Assembly (NCBI GenBank): GCA_049522565.1
Contig: JBEKNT010000142.1
Location: forward strand, 1 to 14,639
Direction: 5' to 3'
Source: JASHVB01 sp049522565
GTDB taxonomy: Bacteria; Pseudomonadota; Alphaproteobacteria; Acetobacterales; Acetobacteraceae
Length of the DNA: 14,639 nucleotides
Of this stretch, positions 1-7,531 are shown one piece after another. The position numbers and the translations under genes are program-made. A model generated the notes under the pieces. That model saw only the letters and a program-made list of their open reading frames with translations. It made no database searches and had not been told where the DNA came from. How positions within the stretch are numbered: position 1 is the first letter of the stretch; each line of letters opens with the position of its first letter.

Positions 1-2
1 CC

Positions 3-1142
3 AACCCCCTCCCTCAAGGGGAGGGGGAGCAATCTGCCCCGGCCACTTTCCGGGCGCCCGCCTCGCCTCGCCTGCTGGTCACCGCGTCGCTGTTGCTGGA
101 GGGCGGCGCGCTGGGCGGCGTGGCGACGGCCTTCTCGGGCGGGCGCTTTGCCCCCGCGCCACTCACCCCGGCGGAGCTTGCCGCGCTGCGCCGGCTGGAA
201 GGCCACACGCTGGAACACCGCGGCATGCCCGACGCAGTGCGCCTGGAGGTGCCCGACTGGTTGCTCCCTCGGCTGGCCGAACGCTACGGCCCGGCGCTGG
301 AGGCCGAGCTCCAGGCGCTGCTGCAACCCGCCCCGCTCGACCTGCGCGTCAACCTGCTGAAGACCTCGCGCGAGGCAGCGCGGGCGGCGCTCGCCGCCGA
401 GGGCCTGGATGCCGTCCCGACCCGCTTCTCCCCCTGGGGTTTGCGCATCGCCAACCGCCGCCCGGTCACCGGCGGCCCCGCCTTCCAGGCCGGCCTGATC
501 GAGATCCAGGACGAGGGCAGCCAGCTCGTCGCCGCCCTGCTGGGCGCCCGCCCCGGTCAGCGGGTCTGCGACTTCTGCGCCGGTGCCGGCGGCAAGACCC
601 TGGCGCTGGCCATGACCATGGACAATCGCGGCCAGCTCGTCGCCTGCGACACGTCTCCCACACGGCTGGAGAACGCGGTCCGCCGCCTGCGCCGCGCCGG
701 CGTGTCCAACGTCGAGCGCCACTTGCTGCAGCCCGGCGACAAATGGGCCAAGCGTCGCGCCGGCGGTTTCGATCGGGTGCTGGTGGATGCGCCCTGCACG
801 GGCACCGGCACCTGGCGCCGCAATCCCGACGCACGGCAACGCCTGACCGAGGCCGACCTCGCCGAGTTGATCGTCCGCCAGGCCGCCATCCTGGACGCCG
901 CCGCGCCCCTGGTTCGCAAACGCGGCCGAATGGTCTACGCTACCTGTGCCCTGCTCGAAGAGGAAAACGAGGCCCAGGTCATGCGCTTCCTTGCCCGCCA
1001 TCCTGGCTTCTCGCTGGTGCCGCTGGCCCGTGCCTGGCCGTTCGACGGAGCGCCGCCCTGCGGGGGGGATTTCCTGGCGCTGACCCCGGCCCGCCACGGC
1101 ACCGACGGGTTCTTCGCCGCGGTGCTGGAGCAATCCGCGTGA
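3..1142 (+). CDS. RsmB/NOP-family rRNA (cytosine-C5)-methyltransferase, 5' end outside the window
   Basis: This SAM-dependent enzyme would methylate C5 of a cytosine in rRNA. Numbering is from the TTG at 93. The SAM-binding motif I is VCDFCAGAGGKT (158-169). Motif IV is VDAPCTGTGT (231-240), with the release cysteine C235. Motif VI is YATCALLEEENE (282-293), with the likely nucleophile C285. A PUA/NusB-type N-terminus is missing: the family is usually about 430 residues, and the frame stays open to the left edge, with family-like residues SPRLLVTASLLLEGG before and across the TTG at 93. I therefore treat the gene as running off the window rather than starting at TTG 93. The first in-frame codons (to about position 30) fall in a dispersed palindrome, so the N-terminal part is either interrupted in frame by a repeat or truncated there. 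The stop overlaps the GNAT start (GTGA). Methyltransferase identity is sure; the exact target cytosine is not. Confidence 0.85.
   Translation, partial: NPLPQGEGEQSAPATFRAPASPRLLVTASLLLEGGALGGVATAFSGGRFAPAPLTPAELAALRRLEGHTLEHRGMPDAVRLEVPDWLLPRLAERYGPALEAELQALLQPAPLDLRVNLLKTSREAARAALAAEGLDAVPTRFSPWGLRIANRRPVTGGPAFQAGLIEIQDEGSQLVAALLGARPGQRVCDFCAGAGGKTLALAMTMDNRGQLVACDTSPTRLENAVRRLRRAGVSNVERHLLQPGDKWAKRRAGGFDRVLVDAPCTGTGTWRRNPDARQRLTEADLAELIVRQAAILDAAAPLVRKRGRMVYATCALLEEENEAQVMRFLARHPGFSLVPLARAWPFDGAPPCGGDFLALTPARHGTDGFFAAVLEQSA
5..29. repeat. Palindromic repeat, copy 1 (C-rich/G-rich hairpin, TCAAG loop)
   Basis: A 9-bp perfect stem (CCCCCTCCC at 5-13 against GGGAGGGGG at 19-27) closes a TCAAG loop. 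The 25 bases 5-29 are identical to 7492-7516, so this is a dispersed element and not a chance hairpin. It lies in the open frame that continues into the methyltransferase gene. Its position at the window edge also fits an assembly break. Confidence 0.8.
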
Positions 1143-1801
1143 TCGCCATCAGGCGGGCCCGGCCGGCGGACGCGTTCGCCATCGGCGCGGTGCACGTCGC
1201 CGCCTGGCGCAGCGCCTATCCCGGCATCCTGCCGGACACCTACCTGGCGAGCCTGTCGGTCTCGCGCCAGGCGGCCTACTACGACGCGGCGATCCGCGGC
1301 GCCACCGGCGTGTTCGTCGCCACCGCGTCCGGCCTCGACTTGCCTCCGGCGCCGCGCCCGGGGGCCAATCCCACTGCGGCACCGAGCCCGGGGGCTGACG
1401 CCAATGCAGGCGCCAACGCAGGGTCGGGACCGGGCACCGGCAACGGTCCGCGCATCATTGGCTTCGGCACCGCCGGCCGGGCGCGGCCCTCCGGCGACAT
1501 CGGCGGCCACCGCCTGGGCGAAGGCGAGATCGAGACGCTCTACGTGCTGGACGACTGGCGAGAGCGCGGTATCGGCCGCCGCCTGATGCGGTCGGCGGCG
1601 GCGCACCTGGCGGAAAACGGCTGCCGGTCGGTGTTCCTGTGGGTGCTGCGGGACAACCCGAGCCGCTGGTTCTACCAGCGGCTGGGCGGCAAGCCGGCGG
1701 CCGAGGCGGCGATCCAGTTCGCCGGCCGCGAGGTCATACAAACCGCCTTCGTCTGGGACCCGATCGAGCGATTGCTGGCTGCGTCGCCGCAGGAGTCGTA
1801 G
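1139..1801 (+). CDS. GNAT-family N-acetyltransferase with low-complexity insert
   Basis: This is a predicted acetyl-CoA-dependent N-acetyltransferase of 220 residues; the substrate is unknown. The start is the GTG at 1139, which overlaps the previous stop (GTGA) and begins directly with the family's first strand (IAIRRARPADA). The Trp/Ala-rich segment AAWRSAYPGILP (21-32) is typical of RimI-like GNATs. Motif A spans about 130-150: IETLYVLDDW followed by RERGIG, the acetyl-CoA pyrophosphate loop (R141, G144, G146). Motif B is near DNPSRWFYQRLGG (172-184). Residues about 68-103 are an Ala/Pro/Gly/Asn-rich stretch that separates the early strands from the core and looks like an expanded loop. 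The longer upstream open frame only shadows the methyltransferase gene. The gene is probably co-transcribed with it. Confidence 0.85.
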   Translation: MIAIRRARPADAFAIGAVHVAAWRSAYPGILPDTYLASLSVSRQAAYYDAAIRGATGVFVATASGLDLPPAPRPGANPTAAPSPGADANAGANAGSGPGTGNGPRIIGFGTAGRARPSGDIGGHRLGEGEIETLYVLDDWRERGIGRRLMRSAAAHLAENGCRSVFLWVLRDNPSRWFYQRLGGKPAAEAAIQFAGREVIQTAFVWDPIERLLAASPQES

Positions 1802-1844
1802 AGGACTGGACGCTCACCGCGGGACCTCACGCGCGTCAATCGGT

Positions 1845-3845
1845 TCAGACGCCCTGGTGGTGCTCGATCCGACGGCGTCGGTGGTCCTGTAGCCAGGCAG
1901 CGTTCTCCGCCAGGGCCTCGCGGCCGAGGTCGAACACCAGCGTTTGATACTCCTGCGCATCGGTGGTGCAGGGCGGCTTCAGCGCCTCGGCCTTAGCCTG
2001 AGCGAAGATGCCGCCCAGCGCGTGGTAGGAATGCACATGCGCCTCATAGGCGCGCCGTTCCCGCGAGATGATGAATGCGGCGGCGATGCCGCCCGCGCCG
2101 GCGGCGAGCAGCAGCAGCCAATCCTGCACGGCCTCCAGAAAGTGCGGCGATAGCGAGGCCCAGCCGGCGCGTTGGCTAAGCTCCAGCACGAGCAGGAGCA
2201 TGGACAGGCCGAGGCCGATGCCGGTAAACGAGTCGGACCAGAAATTCGACCCGCGCAGCGCGGTTTGATTCAGGGCCACGCGCCCGGACTTGCCGTCCTC
2301 TCCCTGGAAGAACCGGCATTGATCCTCGATCCAACACTCGTTCACCAACGGCCGGCACGGGCCCGGCAGCTCCAACGCCAGCACCGCTGCCCACAACGCG
2401 GGGCCGCGTAACGCGAATTGTACCCAGCCGAGTTCATCCCGTTGCAGGCGCAGGTAATGGTCCGACACCGCGCTGGGCACCGCTGATGCTGCCCAGAAGA
2501 TCTGCACGCGCATCCCCTCGGCCAACGCCCGATAGTCCTGGAACCGGTTCTGCCATTCGCCGCGCTCGACGACGGCGTGATACACGCTGAAACCCAGGAC
2601 CGGTGCGGCCACATAACCGATCAGTGGCCATAGTCCCCGGCCGTGATGGGCGTAGGTTTCAAACAACAGCACGGTGACCGGCACCAACGCGGCGAACAGG
2701 AACAGCACGCCGAGACATGGCCAACGCCGTTCCTCGCGCATAATCTTCCATCCCTTACCCAGCATGCTTCGGATGCCCATGGCGGGCAGATACTCACCGA
2801 GCAGAGAACGCTGGTAACTCTGCGCCGCGGCGTCGGCGCCGGCCTGCAGGTTGCGCAACAGCGCGAGATGGATGCCGGCCTCGCCCGGCGGGTCGGTCGC
2901 GGGATCCTTCGGGCACAAATACCGGATCTGACGGGTGTGAACGGCCCGGTCGATCCGGCCAAAGTTGCGTACCGCGTGGTTCAACTCGCGGATACGCGTG
3001 AAATCCTGCCGGCTCTCATCGATCAGGGTGGACAGCAAGCACGCCTTCTCGCCCTCGTGCAGTTTCCGGTCGATCTTGCCGGTGTCCTTCGGCCGATCGG
3101 CCGATTTCGCATACGGCCGAAGCAATACGCAGTCGCCGGCACGCACCGCTTCGGCGGAGCCGCTGGCGACCGTGCCGCCGGTCTTCTGCCGCGGCGTGAC
3201 CACGTGCAGCGCCGGCCCGCCGCGCGCCAGGTCCAGCCGCGAGCCGGCGTCCTTGAACACTTTGCTGTGGCGAAAACCCCGAGCCTCCCGCTCGGCGAAC
3301 CGGCGCAGGTGCAGCACATGCGCCGTGCCGCCACGCACCGCTTCTTGCTCTTTCGGTGTGGCCAGCCCCTCCCAGTCGCCCTGCCCGTCCCACAGCGCCA
3401 GCAGCACATGGCTGTAGCGAGACAACACCGCGCCAACCTGCTCGTATTGCAGCTTGTGGTCGCGCTGCCGCTCATTGCCCGCGACCCAGGGCAATACCAG
3501 GCGCAGATGCGCATCCGACCAGAGCCGATCGAACACAGCCGCGGCATGCGGATCGTCGTTCAGCGTGACGCGATAGTCGTCGAGTGGCATCGGTGAAACG
3601 GCGATCAGCCGCAGCCCGAGATCGGGCGCGGTGGCGATTTCGGCCACCAGTTGATCCGCCCCTTTGGCAAGTGCGGACAGCACGCATATCGCGTCCGCGC
3701 CGAAGGTCTGCTTCAGGCCGCCCAACACGCAGCGCAGCGAGTCGCGTAGCGCGCGCTCGGCGTCGGGCAGGATATCGCGGTGGCCGGACACGCCAACGAT
3801 CACCGGGAAGGGTTTGGCCGGCTCGGCCTGGCTGGTCACGGACAT
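1845..3845 (-). CDS. SLOG-like sensor fused to SLATT-like multi-pass membrane domain
   Basis: 666 residues. The N-terminus (14-24, VIVGVSGHRDI) and the later KGADQLVAEIA (61-71) match the glycine-rich first strand and the acidic helix of SLOG/LOG/DprA-like Rossmannoid domains, which bind or process nucleotides. Strands continue at LRLVLPW (114-120) and HVLLALWDG (146-154). The middle is charged and helical. Four hydrophobic segments lie at about 377-397, 404-425, 541-557 and 576-593. The last is followed by an Arg/Glu/His-rich helix (594-622), as in SLATT domains. Known for the families: SLOG with SLATT is a predicted two-part conflict module, in which a nucleotide signal triggers a pore-forming membrane effector. 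Its role here is inferred. The start at 3845 is chosen because it precedes the SLOG strand closely and overlaps a short upstream ORF. An in-frame ATG at 3986 would add 47 residues with no recognisable fold. Base composition looks less GC-rich than the flanks by eye. Confidence 0.7.
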   Translation of the reverse strand: MSVTSQAEPAKPFPVIVGVSGHRDILPDAERALRDSLRCVLGGLKQTFGADAICVLSALAKGADQLVAEIATAPDLGLRLIAVSPMPLDDYRVTLNDDPHAAAVFDRLWSDAHLRLVLPWVAGNERQRDHKLQYEQVGAVLSRYSHVLLALWDGQGDWEGLATPKEQEAVRGGTAHVLHLRRFAEREARGFRHSKVFKDAGSRLDLARGGPALHVVTPRQKTGGTVASGSAEAVRAGDCVLLRPYAKSADRPKDTGKIDRKLHEGEKACLLSTLIDESRQDFTRIRELNHAVRNFGRIDRAVHTRQIRYLCPKDPATDPPGEAGIHLALLRNLQAGADAAAQSYQRSLLGEYLPAMGIRSMLGKGWKIMREERRWPCLGVLFLFAALVPVTVLLFETYAHHGRGLWPLIGYVAAPVLGFSVYHAVVERGEWQNRFQDYRALAEGMRVQIFWAASAVPSAVSDHYLRLQRDELGWVQFALRGPALWAAVLALELPGPCRPLVNECWIEDQCRFFQGEDGKSGRVALNQTALRGSNFWSDSFTGIGLGLSMLLLVLELSQRAGWASLSPHFLEAVQDWLLLLAAGAGGIAAAFIISRERRAYEAHVHSYHALGGIFAQAKAEALKPPCTTDAQEYQTLVFDLGREALAENAAWLQDHRRRRIEHHQGV

Positions 3846-3949
3846 TGAGTCTCGATCCGTCGCCACAACGAGTTGGCATATGCCCTGATCCGTTGCATCA
3901 GGGCCGCGCCGGCGCCGTGACCGTAGCTGACGAACACCTTCAGTCCCAT
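3836..3949 (-). pseudogene. TIR-domain N-terminal remnant (37 codons)
   Basis: This short ORF begins MGLKVFVSYGHGAGAALM and continues QRIRAYANSLWRR before a TGA. KVFVSYGH, followed by an aliphatic/Arg helix, is the classic first strand, BB-type loop and first helix of bacterial TIR domains, and the W could correspond to the second-strand region. Everything after that is missing. The usual Asp after SYGH is Gly here. Its stop overlaps the start of the SLOG-SLATT gene by 10 bases (ATGTCCGTGA), so translation of the two could be coupled. The frame is also open from an ATG at 4006 (56 codons). It may be a truncated TIR gene, a short leader peptide, or chance; a remnant is my preferred reading. 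Confidence 0.4.
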
Positions 3950-4000
3950 GCCGCACAGTCTGCCCGTGCGCCCGGCAGTATCGCAAGTGAAACCGTCAGC

Positions 4001-4020
4001 CCCCATCAGGCCCCATCAGG
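4001..4020. repeat. Tandem 10-bp duplication at the binding-protein stop codon
   Basis: CCCCATCAGG occurs twice in direct succession, followed by CCCC. The copy at 4011-4020 contains the TGA of the binding-protein gene (4016-4018 on the - strand), and the other copy lies just beyond it. It is probably replication slippage. No function is apparent. Confidence 0.75.
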
Positions 4021-5038
4021 CCCCGGGCGCGGCGTCCACGAACCGGTTGGTGTAGGTCCGGCCGATATCCACCGTCGCCGCGCCCACCTTCGGGTTAAAG
4101 CTGGCAACGACATCCTTGGCGCGCAGCAAATCCGCCTCGTTGAACCGGCCGCTTATGGGAAACACCGGCTTCGCGTGGCCGAGCACGCTGGTGAAGGTCG
4201 CCATGTCGCCCACCACGAACTCCTTCGGCATCATCGTCGCAAGCTGTTCCGGCGTGCTGTCATGGATGCAGCGTAAACTGCGAGCGAATGCGTTGACCAC
4301 ATGCTGCACGGTGCCGGGATTCTGCTGGATGAATGTTTCGGTCGAGTAGAGCACGGAGGTTGGATACTTGCCGCCGAACGCCTTGTCGGCACCTTCGGTC
4401 GTGCGCGCATCGACCAGGATGTCGATCAGCCCGCGCTGTTGCATCACCGTGATCGCCGGGTCGTTGCCATTCAGCGCATCCACCGCCTTGTGTTCCACCG
4501 CCGCAATCGCCGTGGCATCGGAGCCGATCGGGATCAGCGTCAGATCGTCCGGCTTCAGCCCCGCGCGCGCCGCCATGTAGCGCACCTGGAACTCGCTCGA
4601 CGAACCGAGCGCGGTGATGCCGACCCGCCGCCCCTTCAAATCCGCCACGCTGCGGATCTCGCCCGCCAGGTCCTTGCGCGCCGCCACCACGATGCCGGGG
4701 ATCTGGTTCAACAGGATGACGGCACGGATCTGCTTGCCCTGCACCTGCATCTGGATGGTGTGGTCGAAGAACCCGACCACCATGTCGGTCGAGCCGCCCA
4801 GCAGCGCCTGCAACGCCTTCGACCCTCCGGCATCGAAGTTGTTGACGGTGACGTTCAGGCCTTCATCCTTGAAATAGCCTTGCGCCACGGCGACCGGCAG
4901 CGGCAGGTATTGAATGATCCAGCTCCCGATCGACACGCTCACGTCGCGCTTTTCCACCGCCTGGGCGCGCGAGGCCTGGAACGGCACCAGGCCCGACAGC
5001 AAGCCGGTCGCCAGCAAGGTCCTGCGTCGCATGATCAT
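4016..5038 (-). CDS. ABC transporter substrate-binding protein (NMT1/SsuA/TauA class), Tat-type signal
   Basis: This is the periplasmic binding protein of the importer encoded just upstream. It is 340 residues from the ATG at 5038, which overlaps the permease stop (ATGA). The ATG at 5032 has better Shine-Dalgarno spacing (GGGGGA) and would give 338 residues. The N-terminus, MRRRTLLATG plus a hydrophobic stretch ending SRAQA, looks like a twin-arginine signal with cleavage near residue 27. The mature part has the NMT1/SsuA pattern: strand, then YLPLPVAVAQGYFKDEGL (about 44-61), the GGSKALQALLGGSTDMVVG region, and ADLKGRRVGI followed by a Gly/Ser-rich ligand loop (ALGSSSE). The family binds sulfonates, taurine, nitrate, pyrimidine precursors or aromatic acids, and ligand cannot be read from sequence. 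Being last in the catabolic operon suggests it collects the compound degraded by the CoA enzymes. Confidence 0.88.
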   Translation of the reverse strand: MIMRRRTLLATGLLSGLVPFQASRAQAVEKRDVSVSIGSWIIQYLPLPVAVAQGYFKDEGLNVTVNNFDAGGSKALQALLGGSTDMVVGFFDHTIQMQVQGKQIRAVILLNQIPGIVVAARKDLAGEIRSVADLKGRRVGITALGSSSEFQVRYMAARAGLKPDDLTLIPIGSDATAIAAVEHKAVDALNGNDPAITVMQQRGLIDILVDARTTEGADKAFGGKYPTSVLYSTETFIQQNPGTVQHVVNAFARSLRCIHDSTPEQLATMMPKEFVVGDMATFTSVLGHAKPVFPISGRFNEADLLRAKDVVASFNPKVGAATVDIGRTYTNRFVDAAPGA

Positions 5039-5811
5039 CTTCCCCCGTGTTCCTGTTGCGGCCGCCACACGATGACCCGCCGCTCCACCACGCTGATGCC
5101 GGCATCGAGCAGCAGCACGAAGATTCCCAATACCGCCAGGCCGGCGAACACGCCCACCGCGTCGAACGAGCCTTCCGCCTGGGCGATGACATGGCCGATG
5201 CCGGCGGCGGAGCCAAGATACTCGCCGACCACCGCGCCGGTCACGGCGAAGCCGATCGAGGCGCGCAGGCTGGACAGAATCCATTGCGCCGCCGAGGGCA
5301 GATAGACGTGCCGCAATAACAGCCCACCGCGGGCACGCAACAGCTTCGCATTGGCCAGTACCACCGGGTTCACATCGCGCACGCCCTGATAGGTGTTGAA
5401 GAACGCCATGAAGAACACCAGCGTGACGACGATCGCCACTTTCGATGCGAGGCCCAGCCCGAACCACAGCGCGAAGATCGGCGCCAGCACGATGCGCGGG
5501 ATGGCGTTGAATGCCTTGATGAACGGCTCCAGCACCTGCGACGCAAACGGGCTGAGGCCGAGCCACAATCCCAGCATCACGCCAAGCGCTGTGCCGGCAA
5601 CGAAGCCGAGCGCCGTCTCCGTCAGCGTGATCGCCAGGTCGCCGTAGATGCGTGGTGTGGCGGCCCATTCCGCCACCTGGGCGACGATGCTCGACGGCAG
5701 CGGAAAGAAGAACGGGTCGATCGCGCCGGTCCTGCCGCCCAGCTCCCATAACCCGAGTGCTCCCAGCAGCACGGCGTAGCGCGTGAGTCGGACGCTAATC
5801 CTGACGCGCAT
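5035..5811 (-). CDS. ABC transporter permease (SsuC/TauC type)
   Basis: 258 residues with about six hydrophobic segments, beginning with LLGALGLWELGG near residue 15. The cytoplasmic coupling helix (EAA-like loop) is the region around LRHVYLPSAAQWILSSLRA in the second half. This is the BPD_transp_1 inner-membrane subunit that pairs with the ATPase and binding protein on either side. The start at 5811 lies 17 bases inside the ATPase gene, and the stop overlaps the binding-protein start by ATGA, so the three genes are translationally linked. The pattern matches SsuC/TauC-like importers. Substrate unknown. Confidence 0.9.
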   Translation of the reverse strand: MRVRISVRLTRYAVLLGALGLWELGGRTGAIDPFFFPLPSSIVAQVAEWAATPRIYGDLAITLTETALGFVAGTALGVMLGLWLGLSPFASQVLEPFIKAFNAIPRIVLAPIFALWFGLGLASKVAIVVTLVFFMAFFNTYQGVRDVNPVVLANAKLLRARGGLLLRHVYLPSAAQWILSSLRASIGFAVTGAVVGEYLGSAAGIGHVIAQAEGSFDAVGVFAGLAVLGIFVLLLDAGISVVERRVIVWRPQQEHGGR

Positions 5812-6583
5812 GGCTTCTTCGCACCTCGTCGCGCAGCACGTTCCAGATCTCGCCGTAGATACGCCGGTATTGCTCGGTCAGCACGACCTCGGTCACGTCG
5901 CGCGGCCGCGCGAGTTCGACGGGAAAGCGCGCCAGCGGCCGGCCGGCCGGGCCGGCGGACATCACCACGACGCTATCGGACAAGGTGATCGCCTCCTGCA
6001 AATCATGCGTGATGAACAGCACCGCCATGCCCTGCGCCTGCCAGAGTCGCAGCAATTCGTTCTGCATCAGGTGGCGGGTCTGCAAATCCAACGCGGAGAA
6101 AGGCTCGTCCATCAGCACGATCGGCGGCGACAGGATCAGCATCTGCGCCAATGCCGCGCGCTTTTTCATGCCGCCGGAGAGCTGATGCGGATAGCGGTCG
6201 GCGAACCGCGCCAGGCCGACGCGTTCCAGCCAGGGGCGCGCACGGTCGCGCGCCTGGCGCGGCTTCATGCCCTGGAAGATCAGGCCCATCGCCACGTTGT
6301 CCAGCGTGGTCTTCCACGGCAGCAGCCCGTCCTGCTGCAACATGTAGCCGACCTTGTCGTTGGTACCCGCCAGCCGACGGCCGAAGATTTCCACCAAGCC
6401 GGCGGACGGGTGTGCCAGGCCGGTGATGACGTTCAGCAACGTGCTCTTGCCGCAGCCGGTCGGTCCGACCAGCCCGACGAATTCTCCGGCGCGCACGGCG
6501 ATATCCACGTCCTGCACCGCGGTGTAGTTGCCGAAGCGCACCGCGACGCCGGTGAGCCGGATGGCAGCCGCATCCTGCAACAC
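5795..6583 (-). CDS. ABC transporter ATPase (SsuB/TauB type)
   Basis: 262 residues from the GTG at 6583, chosen because it begins one base after the upstream stop (TGA-C-GTG) and just before the first strand (IRLTGVAVRF). The in-frame ATG at 6697 would overlap the neighbouring gene by 113 bases and adds nothing recognisable. Visible motifs: Walker A GPTGCGKST (40-48), Q-loop MLQQDGLLPW (81-90), signature LSGGM (135-139), Walker B IVLMDEP (155-161), and H-loop ITHD with H193. All catalytic residues are intact. It energises import of the operon's substrate. Length and motif spelling fit nitrate/sulfonate/taurine importers. Confidence 0.92.
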   Translation of the reverse strand: MLQDAAAIRLTGVAVRFGNYTAVQDVDIAVRAGEFVGLVGPTGCGKSTLLNVITGLAHPSAGLVEIFGRRLAGTNDKVGYMLQQDGLLPWKTTLDNVAMGLIFQGMKPRQARDRARPWLERVGLARFADRYPHQLSGGMKKRAALAQMLILSPPIVLMDEPFSALDLQTRHLMQNELLRLWQAQGMAVLFITHDLQEAITLSDSVVVMSAGPAGRPLARFPVELARPRDVTEVVLTEQYRRIYGEIWNVLRDEVRRSHARQD

Positions 6584-6584
6584 G

Positions 6585-7466
6585 TCAGGAATGGGAGTAC
6601 ATCCGCTTGCCGCCAACCGGCAGACGCACGGCAAGAATGCTGCCGGACCGCGATTCGGTGATGTAGAGCGTCTTGTTGTCGGGGCCGCCGAACGCAACGT
6701 TGGTGGTCATCTCCTTGGCGGCCGACTTGATGTAGAAAAGCGGCTCGCCGATGCGGCTGAACAGCCAGACCGCGCCGATGGTGGGATGCGCGACCACGAC
6801 GTTGCCGTCGTCATCGAGCGCGATACCGTCGGGACCGGCGGCGAAAAGCTGGGTGAACAAACCGGCGCGTCGCGCGGGATCGTCGAGTTCGATGCGCCAG
6901 ATCGCGTTGGCGCGGGTGACCGCGAGGTAGAGTGCGGTCTCGCGCTTGTTCAGCACCAGGCCGTTCGGGCTCGGCGCATTGGCGATGATGCAGTCCAGGC
7001 TGCCGGCGGCGGACAGGCGATAGACGCAGCCGGTCGGATCTTGCAGCCCGGTGCGGCCCTGGTCGGTGAAATACAGGTCGCCGTTGGCGGCGAAATGCAG
7101 GTCGTTCAGGCCCTTGAAACGCTGACCCGCGGCAGGGCCTGACAGCAGTGTTTCGATCTTGCCCGTGACAGGGTCCAGCACCATCAGGCCATTCTTGCGA
7201 TCCGCGACGAAAACGCGGCCATCGCGATGCAGCTTCAGGCCGTTCGGGATGCCGTCGTATTCGACCACGATCTCCCAATCGCCGCGCGGCGAAATGCGAT
7301 ACACCCGCCCGGCCTGCACATCGACGCAAAGCAGATTGCCGGCTCGGTCGAAGGACGGGCCTTCGAGGAAGCCGGCGCGCTTGCCGCCGGGGCCGGTGCG
7401 CATGTGGTCCGGCACGGTGGCGAACACTTCCGAGGGAAGCTGTTGCGGCGGTGGTCCGAAATACAT
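6585..7466 (-). CDS. SMP-30/gluconolactonase-like six-bladed beta-propeller hydrolase
   Basis: 293 residues, the usual family length. The start is firm: a perfect AGGAGG (7471-7476 on the - strand) lies four bases before the ATG. The divalent-metal ligands expected of SMP-30/LRE proteins can be placed as E35 (FLEGPSF), N168 (SPNGLVLN) and D213 (GPDGIALD), with N121 (GLNDLHF) as the substrate/metal Asn. Repeating strands of the form G-x-hydrophobic-D recur every 45-50 residues (blades). No signal peptide is seen, so it is cytoplasmic. The family hydrolyses sugar lactones and some esters or phosphoesters. In this operon it may open a lactone or cleave an ester form of the imported acid; that is inference. 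Confidence 0.85.
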   Translation of the reverse strand: MYFGPPPQQLPSEVFATVPDHMRTGPGGKRAGFLEGPSFDRAGNLLCVDVQAGRVYRISPRGDWEIVVEYDGIPNGLKLHRDGRVFVADRKNGLMVLDPVTGKIETLLSGPAAGQRFKGLNDLHFAANGDLYFTDQGRTGLQDPTGCVYRLSAAGSLDCIIANAPSPNGLVLNKRETALYLAVTRANAIWRIELDDPARRAGLFTQLFAAGPDGIALDDDGNVVVAHPTIGAVWLFSRIGEPLFYIKSAAKEMTTNVAFGGPDNKTLYITESRSGSILAVRLPVGGKRMYSHS

Positions 7467-7487
7467 GATTCCTCCTATCGTTGTTAG

Positions 7488-7518
7488 TTCTCCCCCTCCC
7501 TCAAGGGGAGGGGGAGAA
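7488..7518. repeat. Palindromic repeat, copy 2 (13-bp stem, TCAAG loop)
   Basis: A perfect 13-bp stem (TTCTCCCCCTCCC at 7488-7500 against GGGAGGGGGAGAA at 7506-7518) closes loop TCAAG (7501-7505). The central 25 bases are identical to 5-29. It sits in the only sizeable gap (65 bases) of the operon, between the CoA-transferase stop and the SMP-30 start. No U-tract follows on either strand, so it is a repeat first. It could still act as an mRNA-stabilising or attenuating hairpin that separates the two halves of the operon. Confidence 0.85.
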
Positions 7519-7531
7519 ATTCAGCGCCCTT

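Noticed and set aside
2643..3596. + strand open frame (317 codons) opposite the SLOG-SLATT gene
   Set aside because: No domain pattern. The - strand frame has coherent strands and membrane segments.
4301..5305. + strand open frame (334 codons) opposite the binding protein and permease
   Set aside because: Same reason: Arg/His-rich shadow of known genes.
7488..7518. Intrinsic terminator
   Set aside because: The stem is strong, but there is no T-run after it on either strand, and the same sequence occurs at 5-29, so it is a dispersed repeat.
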